Part shown: positions 6,792 to 12,951 of the stretch, piece after piece
Numbering within the stretch: position 1 is the first letter of the stretch
Layout of the letters: every line of letters begins with the position of its first letter
NCBI GenBank assembly: GCA_021797955.1
Contig: JAJZYV010000016.1
Span: 1 to 12,951 of the forward strand
Reading direction: 5' to 3'
Length of the DNA stretch: 12,951 bases
Source of the DNA: Thermoplasmata archaeon
GTDB taxonomy: Archaea > Thermoplasmatota > Thermoplasmata > Thermoplasmatales > Thermoplasmataceae
Notes under the pieces: generated by a model
What the model saw: the letters and a program-made list of their open reading frames with translations, nothing else
Told to the model about the DNA's origin: nothing
Databases searched by the model: none
Translations under genes and position numbers: made by a program

Positions 6792-7811
6792 TTATTTCAC
6801 AATCTTTTCAAGTCTGCCTTCACTGTCATAAATATTGTATTGGTTAAGGTCAAAGCTGCAGGTTTCCCCAGTCTCATAATTCTTGTGCGATTTGATCACT
6901 AGAATTTTGCTCAGCCTTGAATCCCCTATGTTCTGCTTTTCTCCTACTGAGCACTGCAGGTAGTACGATCCTTCCGAAGTCAGACTTGCGTCCACGTTAA
7001 CCTCAATTTTTTTGCCTTCCCTTATCCAGTATTCCCTGAAGCCTATTATTTTGCCGGGCATATCCAGAAAGTCTCCATCGATAAAATTCATTGGGTATTC
7101 ACCAACGAAATCTCCAAGCCAAGAGCTTACGGGTTCATTCAGTATTTCATCATAATTTCCTATCTGCTCCAGTTTGCCGTCCTTAAGGACGCCAACCCTG
7201 TCTGACAGTGAATTTGCCTCAATCTGATCGTGAGTAACATATATGAAAGTATACCCAAGTTCCTTTTGAATTTTCTTTAATTCGGTTCTTGCTACATATC
7301 TCACTCTTGCATCAAGGTTCGAAAGGGGTTCATCAAGTAGGAAAATTTTTGGTTCTCTTACCAGACAACGGGCCAGTGCTACCCTCTGCTTCTGACCACC
7401 ACTGATCTGCGTTATCGGCCTGTCGATGATGTCAGCAATTTTCAATACCTCTGCAATCGATGCAACTTTTTTATCAATAGATTCCCTCGGCAGTCTTGCC
7501 ATCTTTAAAGGAAATTCAATATTTTTCCTAACATTCATATTTGGATAAAGGGCATAATTCTGGAACACCATTGCTATGTTTCTTTTATCCGTGGGAAGTT
7601 TGGAAATATCTTTTCCATCAAGAATTATTTTTCCTGCAGTGAGGTCTTCTATTCCAACCGTTGTCCTAAGCAGAGTGCTTTTACCCATACCTGAGGGTCC
7701 CAAAATTACCAGGAACTCTCCCTCTTCAACTTCCAAATTTAAATTGTTTAAAACCCTTTTATTTCCGTATAATTTGTAAACTCCTTCATATTTCATTTTT
7801 ATTTCTGTCAT
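6792..7811 (-). CDS. Sugar ABC transporter ATPase (MalK/UgpC type)
   Basis: This 339-residue ATPase powers the importer from the cytoplasmic side. The nucleotide-binding domain (about 1-235) is complete: Walker A GPSGMGKST (38-46), Q-loop VFQNYALYPNM (82-92), signature ISGGQKQR (136-143), Walker B IFLLDEP (156-162), D-loop SNLDAR and switch histidine H194 in VTHDQ. Residues 240-339 form a C-terminal beta-rich extension of the TOBE/OB type, which in MalK-class ATPases carries regulatory functions. It is somewhat shorter than typical MalK (about 370 residues). The ATG overlaps the stop of the upstream permease gene in an ATGA arrangement, so it is the last gene of the operon and its translation is coupled. 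The 3' end faces the sugar-binding protein gene. Confidence 0.93.
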   Translation of the reverse strand: MTEIKMKYEGVYKLYGNKRVLNNLNLEVEEGEFLVILGPSGMGKSTLLRTTVGIEDLTAGKIILDGKDISKLPTDKRNIAMVFQNYALYPNMNVRKNIEFPLKMARLPRESIDKKVASIAEVLKIADIIDRPITQISGGQKQRVALARCLVREPKIFLLDEPLSNLDARVRYVARTELKKIQKELGYTFIYVTHDQIEANSLSDRVGVLKDGKLEQIGNYDEILNEPVSSWLGDFVGEYPMNFIDGDFLDMPGKIIGFREYWIREGKKIEVNVDASLTSEGSYYLQCSVGEKQNIGDSRLSKILVIKSHKNYETGETCSFDLNQYNIYDSEGRLEKIVK

Positions 7812-8632
7812 CCTATTAAACCTCCTGATAGATACTGTCCCTTTAGGTACTTTTGCAAGAATATTGCTAAAATTACCACAGGTATTGTTGCAACCAGAGC
7901 AAATGTGGCCGATTCCAGTGGAAGATTTCTTGAAACATAATCGTAGAGAGTTACTGGAAATGTTGATCTGGAAGGTGCAATGGGTGCTATAATAACTGCG
8001 TATGTAAATTCATCCCAAGACGTCATCCAAGCAAGCAAAAATGCAACCAATATCGGAACCCTGATTAGAGGCAACAAGATATTTATGAATACATTTTTAA
8101 AGGTAGCCCCATCCACTCTTGCCTGATATTCAAGATCATTGGGCAAACTTCTGAACCCGCTAAGCATTATGAATACAGACAATGGTAACACAACAAGCTC
8201 CTGTGCAAGTGCCACTCCTAACACAGTGTTATCTAAATTCGCGTGAAGGAAGTACTCTGAAATTGGTATTGCAATAACCAAACCTGGCATCATATTAATT
8301 ATAAAGAGAAATAGTATCAGTTTGTTTGAAATTCTGTTTGTCAGTTTGGACAGTCCGTACCCGGCAGGAACACCCAGCCCAATGGATATACCCCCAACAA
8401 GAAATGCAACTTCCAAACTTCTTAAAAGTGGCCCTGTAAGATCCACTTCCTTAAATGATGAAACAATATTGTAGAGTGTGAATGCAAGAGGTATCTGCCC
8501 CGGATATATTTTAGAAAAGGTCAGTGCTGCCGGTTGCACCACAATAATTGTTAAAATCCACAATGGGTAGAAAAATATAAGGGCGAGGATTACAACCGTA
8601 ACATAAATCGGCCAAGTTCTATTATTTGACAT
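7808..8632 (-). CDS. Sugar ABC transporter permease (MalG type)
   Basis: This is an inner-membrane subunit of the importer with about six transmembrane segments, the first at WPIYVTVVILALIFFYPLW. The cytoplasmic EAA loop that docks with the ATPase is visible as EYQARVDGATFKNVFINILLP, matching the EAA...G.........I.LP pattern. The start is set at the ATG at 8632, giving 274 residues. An in-frame GTG at 8644 is rejected because it lies within the perfect GGAGGTG ribosome binding site that serves the ATG. The gene overlaps the upstream permease gene by 11 bp and the downstream ATPase gene by 4 bp, so the three form one operon. The family is clear; the exact sugar is not. Confidence 0.92.
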   Translation of the reverse strand: MSNNRTWPIYVTVVILALIFFYPLWILTIIVVQPAALTFSKIYPGQIPLAFTLYNIVSSFKEVDLTGPLLRSLEVAFLVGGISIGLGVPAGYGLSKLTNRISNKLILFLFIINMMPGLVIAIPISEYFLHANLDNTVLGVALAQELVVLPLSVFIMLSGFRSLPNDLEYQARVDGATFKNVFINILLPLIRVPILVAFLLAWMTSWDEFTYAVIIAPIAPSRSTFPVTLYDYVSRNLPLESATFALVATIPVVILAIFLQKYLKGQYLSGGLIG

Positions 8633-9512
8633 GCTGATTTGCACCTCCCAGTTTGACTACGAATACAGAATAAACCATAATGATGGCAAGAAGCACAGTC
8701 GCCCCTGCATATGATATATTCCTTGTGGCTAATGATGAATAATTTTCATAAATTAAAGTGTTCATGATCAGTGGGTGGTAACCTACTATCACAAGTGGCA
8801 TCGCAAATATGTTAAATTCACTTACCCCTCTCACTAACATTGCGATTGAAAGAATTGGTGCTAGATTTGGCAAAGTAATATGGATAAACCTTCTTATAGG
8901 TCCTGCACCGTCTACAGAAGCTGCTTCAAACAAAGTTGGAGGCAGAGAAGAAAGACCTCCATAAAGAATTAGTGCGACTAAGGGAGTATTTTTCCAAAAG
9001 TCAGAAATCATCACTACTCCTAAAGCCGAATAACTTGAGCTAAACCAATCCACTGGCCTAAGTCCAAATGTAATTAAAAATGAATTGGCATAGCCACCAA
9101 CTGCTTGAAAAATCAGTGAGAAAACAAATGCGCTTACAACTGTCGATATTCCAAGGGGAATTATGATTATCGCCGAGAAGAATTTTTTCCCTTGAAAGGG
9201 TTTCACCAAAACCATTGCAATTGCAAGTGCTATTGTTAATTGTATCAGTAATGCACCTACACTGACTATCAAAGTATTGATAATTGCTCCATAAAGACCA
9301 TAACTTGGAAGGGCTAAATAATTTGCTAATGTAAAACCATTAGAATTTCTAAAACTGTCATAAACTACCGTGATTGCAGGTAAAATCGATAGACTAATTA
9401 CGTAAATAAGGGCCGGGATCGCAAAGAGTAAGTAAGTCAAGTTTTTTCCGATAGTTCTTTTGAATTTTCCTTTGGTTATTTCGTTTTCATTTTTGTTGCT
9501 CTCTAAATCCAT
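8622..9512 (-). CDS. Sugar ABC transporter permease (MalF type)
   Basis: This is the first gene of the importer operon: about 296 residues with six main transmembrane segments after a charged cytoplasmic N-terminus rich in N, E and K. The EAA loop FEAASVDGAGPIRRFIHITLP is intact and pairs with the ATPase. The length matches archaeal MalF-type permeases that lack the large periplasmic loop of enteric MalF. Two in-frame ATGs are possible, at 9521 and 9512. The second is preferred because AGGATGAT lies 4 nt before it, whereas the first has no spacing from its only AGG. A hairpin-forming inverted repeat (9537-9565) and a TATA box (9609-9619) precede it. Together with the 5108-6514 binding protein it completes the transporter. 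Confidence 0.92.
   Translation of the reverse strand: MDLESNKNENEITKGKFKRTIGKNLTYLLFAIPALIYVISLSILPAITVVYDSFRNSNGFTLANYLALPSYGLYGAIINTLIVSVGALLIQLTIALAIAMVLVKPFQGKKFFSAIIIIPLGISTVVSAFVFSLIFQAVGGYANSFLITFGLRPVDWFSSSYSALGVVMISDFWKNTPLVALILYGGLSSLPPTLFEAASVDGAGPIRRFIHITLPNLAPILSIAMLVRGVSEFNIFAMPLVIVGYHPLIMNTLIYENYSSLATRNISYAGATVLLAIIMVYSVFVVKLGGANQHVK
8642..8648 (-). promoter_or_regulatory. Strong ribosome binding site of the MalG-type permease gene
   Basis: Read on the minus strand, GGAGGTG is a full match to the anti-Shine-Dalgarno complement and lies 9 nt before the ATG at 8632. It sits inside the 3' end of the upstream coding region, so it decides the start in favour of ATG 8632 over GTG 8644. 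Confidence 0.75.
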
Positions 9513-9536
9513 ACTTATCATCCTAATTGTTTGAAA

Positions 9537-9565
9537 ATTAGGTAAATGAAATTACTTTACCTAAT
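9537..9565 (-). promoter_or_regulatory. Perfect 10-bp inverted repeat in the leader of the ABC operon
   Basis: Arms ATTAGGTAAA (9537-9546) and TTTACCTAAT (9556-9565) are exact reverse complements with a 9-base spacer. The repeat lies between the predicted transcription start (near 9585) and the start codons at 9521/9512. In RNA it would form a 10-bp hairpin about 15-25 nt before the start; in DNA it could be an operator. Which applies is unknown. Confidence 0.55.
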
Positions 9566-9608
9566 CCTAACTTCACGTGATCGCTCATGTGTGAATATCT
9601 TTTAACGG

Positions 9609-9619
9609 TTATAAATTTT
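9609..9619 (-). promoter_or_regulatory. TATA box of the ABC permease operon
   Basis: On the minus strand this reads AAAATTTATAA, a good archaeal TATA element. Normal spacing puts the start near 9585-9590 and gives a leader of about 70 nt. A perfect 10-bp palindrome CAAACGTTTG sits 11 bp upstream of it (9631-9640) and may be a regulator site. Confidence 0.5.
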
Positions 9620-9630
9620 GTCTTGAATGC

Positions 9631-9640
9631 CAAACGTTTG
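9631..9640. promoter_or_regulatory. Palindrome CAAACGTTTG upstream of the ABC operon promoter
   Basis: A perfect 10-bp self-complementary sequence directly upstream of the TATA/BRE region of the minus-strand operon. It could bind an activator or repressor of sugar uptake. No copy is seen near the sugar-binding protein or GH15 promoters, so co-regulation through this site is not supported inside the window. Confidence 0.35.
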
Positions 9641-9754
9641 TTACAATGATGAAAATTCACAAATGATTGTTAAACAAAAATTCGTATTTATATCAGTTCT
9701 ACTTTCAGTCCCTAGTAGCCTTAATTTTCTGAGTTGAAGCTGATTCATATTCAT
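9641..9754 (-). CDS. Possible 37-residue small ORF upstream of the ABC operon
   Basis: On the minus strand, GGAGAG is followed after 3 nt by an ATG (9754) and after 9 nt by a second ATG (9748). The frame reads MNMNQLQLRKLRLLGTESR... and stops at TAA 9643-9641, just before the CAAACGTTTG palindrome. A TATA-like TTTATATTAAATA on the minus strand near 9816-9830 could drive it. I do not recognise the product; it may be a small protein, a leader peptide or a chance ORF. It is the only gene-like feature in the 350-bp gap between the ABC operon and the second APC permease. Confidence 0.25.
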   Translation of the reverse strand: MNMNQLQLRKLRLLGTESRTDINTNFCLTIICEFSSL

Positions 9755-9835
9755 TGTCTCTCCTAAATTGTCAGATATCGAGTCGATACTTTCCTAATAA
9801 AAATTATTTTCAATAGTATTTAATATAAACATTAA

Positions 9836-9846
9836 TTTTTAAAAAA
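9836..9846 (-). terminator. T-run terminator of the second APC permease gene
   Basis: On the minus strand six T's, followed by five A's, begin 24 nt after the stop codon of the permease gene. This is consistent with archaeal oligo-T termination, though the symmetrical T/A tract is also just AT-rich DNA. Confidence 0.35.
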
Positions 9847-9869
9847 CTTGTTTTATGGAATGAGTTTAA

Positions 9870-11609
9870 TTATTTTCCTTCAACCAGATCGAAATCTTCT
9901 CTCATGGATATTCTGAGTTCATCAAGTACCGGTCTGGTGAACTCAGGGTGGTCAAATTGCTTCTTGAAACCTGAAATAACCCCCCAAGGATAGAAAATTG
10001 CCATTGAGATCGCGAAAACCATTAATGTTGCATATTGGAATGGAACTAGAGTTCCGATATAACTAGGAGTTTTCAATGACAGAATGAGAGGCAATCCTAA
10101 TGGGTGTAGATTGATGTATGTGATAACACCGGAATAACCGTCCGAGCCTATAAGTGTCATAAGTGTTATGAAAAGAATATAGATTACATACCAGATTGCA
10201 TTTTTGGCTCCGATCTTAACCTTCGATCCAATTCCTATCAGGACGCACCCTACAAACATTAAGAACACGGCATATGGTTCGGATGGCCACCCTGCCCAGA
10301 AGGGAATAAGAGAGCTTAGACCCACACTGAGGGGCGCAATAAGCCACATTCCCTTAATCCTCTGCTCGTTTTTAGTGACACCCTGCCTTCTCGACACCAT
10401 TAATGCTATCGGAGTGATTGCCAGTCCCAGATATCCAGCCGCTGAAGCGTCATCTATGAAACTGTATATTGATGGGACAGGGGCAGAAAGGAACACAATT
10501 ATTGCTCCAATCATTGTAAAGGTTACAAGTGCAACGAGAGGAATCGAGTGCTTCAAGTCGATTTTACTTAATTTCTTGCTGATGAACCCCGATCTTCCTA
10601 TTGCCATCATTACCCTTGCACCACTTCCTGCATAAATGTAACCTGTAACATATGGGGCCATAAAGCCAGTTACCAAGGCGGCCAAAAAAATCCAGTAAAA
10701 ACCAGACCGGTGTGCAAACACAAAAAATGGATTTAATCCTGTAAGGGCGGAAGAGCTTGACAGAGAGCTGAAATTTCCAGGTGTGATACCAAATGAACTC
10801 CAGTGAAATCCCATTATGACTGCGAATGCTACTCCAACATAGATAAGGGATTCAACTATTACAGTGAAGATCATGGCTTTGGTTAAGTCTTTGGTGTGCC
10901 TTGTCTCTTCAGCTAAATCTGGAATTACTCTTGTTGCTCCAAAGTCATACATAGCGAGAGGCATTATTGAAAGGAAAGAAACAAAATGCTCCTTTCCGGT
11001 GAAGAAACCATAGGACATTAAATTCTTAATGTTGAACACGAAACCTATGAGACCAATAACCATTGCTATATAGAATACAAGTTTAACAACCCCAATCCAG
11101 TTACTAGTTTTTCCGAATTGCTTTATTCCGAAGTAATTAATTGGAATAAATGTTAATAACAGCGCAACACCCAGCAATGCACCATATAAAGTGGGATATC
11201 CAAGATTACTGACAAAAACATTTGGAAGAAAATATCCAGAACCAATAAGAATTGCCACTACTTCAATGGGTGGAATGAAGAGATACCACAGAATGTCGGC
11301 CATAGAATTGATTAGATTTGTCCAGCGACCATGCGTGTAAATACTGTAGCGTGTGGGTCCACCTGCTTCTGGGTACACTCTACTCAATTCAACATAAGTA
11401 AATGCAACTAAGAGATAAATAAAAGCACCAAATACAAACGCAACAATGGCACTAGGACCCGATCCAGCGACCATTGCGATCGTGCCAAATAATGCTCCGT
11501 TTCCCAGTGATCCAGCGATTCCAAGGACAAGTAACTCATAAAATCCTAGTTCTTTTTTTAGTCTGGGCTTCCTTATTAATCTTTTCCGTTCTAAACCAGA
11601 ATTTTCCAT
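9870..11609 (-). CDS. APC-family amino acid permease, large type
   Basis: This is an integral membrane transporter of 579 residues from ATG 11609 (587 from an in-frame TTG at 11633), with about 12-14 transmembrane segments. The APC signature of helix 1 is clear in VLGIAGSLGNGALFGT, where the broken helix normally contacts the substrate. Helix 2/3 has VYPEAGGPTRYS, and the helix-6/loop region has YDFGATRVIPDLAEETRHTK, matching the amino acid permease pattern with an AEET loop. It is longer than the usual 450-500 residues because of extra C-terminal membrane segments and a charged cytoplasmic tail. The substrate is probably an amino acid, but cannot be specified. The ATG is preferred because the TATA element at 11654-11662 predicts a transcript start near 11632, at or after the TTG. 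It appears to be a single-gene unit. Confidence 0.88.
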   Translation of the reverse strand: MENSGLERKRLIRKPRLKKELGFYELLVLGIAGSLGNGALFGTIAMVAGSGPSAIVAFVFGAFIYLLVAFTYVELSRVYPEAGGPTRYSIYTHGRWTNLINSMADILWYLFIPPIEVVAILIGSGYFLPNVFVSNLGYPTLYGALLGVALLLTFIPINYFGIKQFGKTSNWIGVVKLVFYIAMVIGLIGFVFNIKNLMSYGFFTGKEHFVSFLSIMPLAMYDFGATRVIPDLAEETRHTKDLTKAMIFTVIVESLIYVGVAFAVIMGFHWSSFGITPGNFSSLSSSSALTGLNPFFVFAHRSGFYWIFLAALVTGFMAPYVTGYIYAGSGARVMMAIGRSGFISKKLSKIDLKHSIPLVALVTFTMIGAIIVFLSAPVPSIYSFIDDASAAGYLGLAITPIALMVSRRQGVTKNEQRIKGMWLIAPLSVGLSSLIPFWAGWPSEPYAVFLMFVGCVLIGIGSKVKIGAKNAIWYVIYILFITLMTLIGSDGYSGVITYINLHPLGLPLILSLKTPSYIGTLVPFQYATLMVFAISMAIFYPWGVISGFKKQFDHPEFTRPVLDELRISMREDFDLVEGK

Positions 11610-11653
11610 AAGATCATTAGATTGGTATTTCAAATAAGCATTTTGGAAATAAA

Positions 11654-11662
11654 CTTATATAT
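11654..11662 (-). promoter_or_regulatory. TATA box of the second APC permease gene
   Basis: On the minus strand ATATATAAG is a good TATA element. Its centre is about 26 bp from 11632, giving a leader of about 23 nt before the ATG at 11609 and arguing against the TTG at 11633. The element is nearly symmetrical and could also work towards the + strand. Confidence 0.5.
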
Positions 11663-11723
11663 CATGAGAAAAAAAATGTTTAAAACCCCGTAAAATGCAG
11701 GCTCTAACAGATACTATATCCTT

Positions 11724-11776
11724 GAGATGCCGTAATTTTTAGCATCTCCAATCGATTTTATTTAATTTATTTTTTT
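11724..11776 (+). ncRNA. Hairpin plus T-run between divergent genes; possible small RNA end
   Basis: GAGATGC (11724-11730) and GCATCTC (11742-11748) form a perfect 7-bp stem with an 11-nt loop, followed by AT-rich sequence and seven T's at 11770-11776. The flanking permease (minus) and ftsZ-family (plus) genes both point away, so this is not the terminator of either. A + strand RNA starting from the TATA-like element at 11654-11662 or from TTTAAAA near 11679 would be about 70-100 nt long and end here. No known RNA family is recognised. Confidence 0.3.
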
Positions 11777-11933
11777 ACATATTTAGTTTATTCTTTTATT
11801 TTTTTTATAATTTCAATAATATTTTTAGTAATTAAAATAACACGTAGTAGAATTTAATAATTTCTTATCATTAAATGAAAACTTTCAACCATGTTAACTC
11901 AATAGGTTAAATATTTTGAAAGGATTATTATGT
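11777..11933 (+). promoter_or_regulatory. AT-rich upstream region of the ftsZ-family gene
   Basis: No gene is seen here. The tract is very AT-rich. TTAAATATTTTG at 11906-11917 is the best TATA candidate and would place the start at or just before the ATG at 11934 (leaderless). AAAGGA at 11919-11924 could alternatively act as a ribosome site if transcription begins further upstream. A short inverted repeat, TTAAC-N7-GTTAA (11894-11910), overlaps the promoter and may be an operator. Confidence 0.4.
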
Positions 11934-12951
11934 ATGGTATCAAGTCCTCCATTTGATGAGGAAGAAGAAGAATCCTATGGAATCAGTCGCGATAAATTAG
12001 AGGCCCTCGTTGAGGCTAACAAGCTTAGAATAAAGATATTTGGTATGGGCGGAGCTGGGTCAAATACCATTAAACGAATGGTCAATAGAAATTTTAATTC
12101 TCCTTACTGTGAAATCTCCTTGGTTGCCGCAAACACTGATGTATATCATTTGAACCAGATCAATGTTCCTGAAAAAATAATTCTTGGAAAGCAAAGGACA
12201 AAGGGAAGAGGAGCTGGAGCAGATCCGCAAGTTGGAAACGAAGCCGCCAGAGAAGCACAGACCGAGATTGAAAAGAGTTTGGACCGAGTGAAAATTGCCA
12301 TAATTGTGACTGGACTTGGTGGGGGAACTGGGACAGGATCGTCTCCCTATTTGGCGATGAAAGCAAAAGAAAGAAAGGCGATAGTTCTTGCAATAGCATC
12401 AATGCCACTTGAAAGTGAAGGAAAGAAAAGGAAGGAAAATGCTATCCGAGGCAGGTCGGAGATGTATCAGTTTTGTGACTCAATAATTTTATTTGAAAAT
12501 GATAGAATTAGAAAATACGCACCGAAGGAGATGTTTAATCTAGCTCTGGAATTTGCAGATTCTGTTATGATGAAGGCTATCGAAGGCCTGATCGAGACCG
12601 TTTCCAAGAGTGCCAGGGTTAATACTGAACTTTCAGATCTTGAGAAGATTTTAGAATTGGGAGGATACGGCATTTTCGGTGTTGGACTTTCCGACTCTTC
12701 AGAAGACCAGAGGGTGTTGGAAGCTTGTGAACAGGCCATGGATTCCCCCTTCAATTCTGCAGACATTTCAAAAGCAAAAGGAATTCTTCTAAGTATTTCA
12801 GGTGATGACACCTTGACTGTTGAAGAGAGAGAAAGGGCGGTTATGTTTATGAAACAAAAGGTCTCTCCTGCTTGCAACATCATTGTGAGACAGGAAACTG
12901 ACGATTCCTATAGGGGCAAAGTTAAGATAGTATTTTTTGCAACCGGGATAA
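11934..12951 (+). CDS. ftsZ: FtsZ-family tubulin-like GTPase, 3' end cut by window
   Basis: 339 codons are present and the frame is still open at the window end. The product is an FtsZ-type GTPase that polymerises for cell division. After an acidic N-terminus (FDEEEEESYG) the nucleotide-binding core begins with IKIFGMGGAGSN (33-44). VAANTDVYHL (64-73) and KGRGAGADPQVG (90-101) follow, with the tubulin/FtsZ signature GGGTGTG at 129-135, and MPLESEGKKR and FENDRIRKYAP correspond to the canonical PF..EG and ND motifs. The T7 loop, which completes the GTPase site of the adjacent subunit, reads N230-T-E-L-S-D235 instead of N-x-D-x-x-D, so the first aspartate is glutamate. The core looks more FtsZ-like than CetZ-like. 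It could be the main division FtsZ of the organism or a divergent paralogue. The start ATG at 11934 is in frame; the ATG at 11930 is not. Confidence 0.88.
   Translation, partial: MVSSPPFDEEEEESYGISRDKLEALVEANKLRIKIFGMGGAGSNTIKRMVNRNFNSPYCEISLVAANTDVYHLNQINVPEKIILGKQRTKGRGAGADPQVGNEAAREAQTEIEKSLDRVKIAIIVTGLGGGTGTGSSPYLAMKAKERKAIVLAIASMPLESEGKKRKENAIRGRSEMYQFCDSIILFENDRIRKYAPKEMFNLALEFADSVMMKAIEGLIETVSKSARVNTELSDLEKILELGGYGIFGVGLSDSSEDQRVLEACEQAMDSPFNSADISKAKGILLSISGDDTLTVEERERAVMFMKQKVSPACNIIVRQETDDSYRGKVKIVFFATGI

Noticed and set aside
8633..8644. GTG at 8644 as the start of the MalG-type permease
   Set aside because: The GTG is part of the GGAGGTG ribosome binding site that serves the ATG at 8632 with 9-nt spacing, so the four extra residues are unlikely to be translated.
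9513..9521. ATG at 9521 as the start of the MalF-type permease
   Set aside because: It has only AGG directly adjacent, while the ATG at 9512 has AGGATGAT 4 nt upstream. Both remain possible, but the second fits better.
10204..10635. 143-codon + strand frame inside the second APC permease
   Set aside because: It is the reverse shadow of conserved permease membrane segments, with no ribosome site or recognisable motif.
12160..12883. Minus-strand open frames inside the ftsZ-family gene
   Set aside because: They lie opposite a clearly conserved GTPase coding frame, and their translations show no family motifs.
1..12951. CRISPR array, tRNA or rRNA genes
   Set aside because: No regularly spaced direct repeats, cloverleaf-like segments or rRNA-like stretches were seen anywhere in the window.

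Overview
The window looks like a chromosome segment of a moderately AT-rich archaeon, most likely of the Thermoplasmatales (Thermoplasma, Ferroplasma and Cuniculiplasma relatives). This rests on archaeal-type TATA boxes in front of the genes, a cytosolic GH15 glucohydrolase of the type found in Thermoplasma, a membrane-anchored sequon-rich sugar-binding protein, large APC permeases and an FtsZ-family gene. The lineage is inferred; no rRNA or other taxonomic marker is present.

Layout. 1-600 is a degraded tract: an apparent transposase tail with an internal stop, then a doubtful 97-codon ORF. 614-2950 (+) is a small regulatory unit: a DtxR/MntR-family metal-type repressor, an APC-family permease, and an overlapping small PH/GRAM-like protein. 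Near-identical palindromic operators lie at the start of the regulator gene and of the permease gene. 3167-5026 (+) is a GH15 glucoamylase/trehalase. 5108-6514 (+) is a family-1 sugar-binding protein, with a perfect 19-bp palindrome upstream of its promoter. Tail-to-tail with it, 9512-6792 (-) is a tightly overlapping permease-permease-ATPase operon (MalF/MalG/MalK type). 9870-11609 (-) is a second, larger APC permease. 11934 to the end (+) is an ftsZ-family gene cut by the window edge.

How the genes work together. The binding protein, two permeases and ATPase make one complete carbohydrate importer of the maltose/trehalose class. The GH15 enzyme has no signal peptide and would hydrolyse the imported di- or oligosaccharide in the cytoplasm. 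The DtxR-type repressor probably controls itself and the adjacent permease in response to a metal or an altered ligand.

The most striking observation is in the binding protein. The strand-helix block that normally sits near the C-terminus of type-II solute-binding proteins (GG...AA..L..YL..P..Q......TGFLPV) is found at the N-terminus, between the membrane anchor and the usual first lobe, and is absent from its normal place. By comparison with E. coli MalE, this block belongs to the N-lobe. The rearrangement would make each lobe one continuous stretch and leave a single inter-lobe crossing instead of three. Other points of interest are the paired operators, a repressor with a changed metal site, a non-canonical FtsZ T7 loop, and several unexplained palindromes and hairpins in intergenic DNA.
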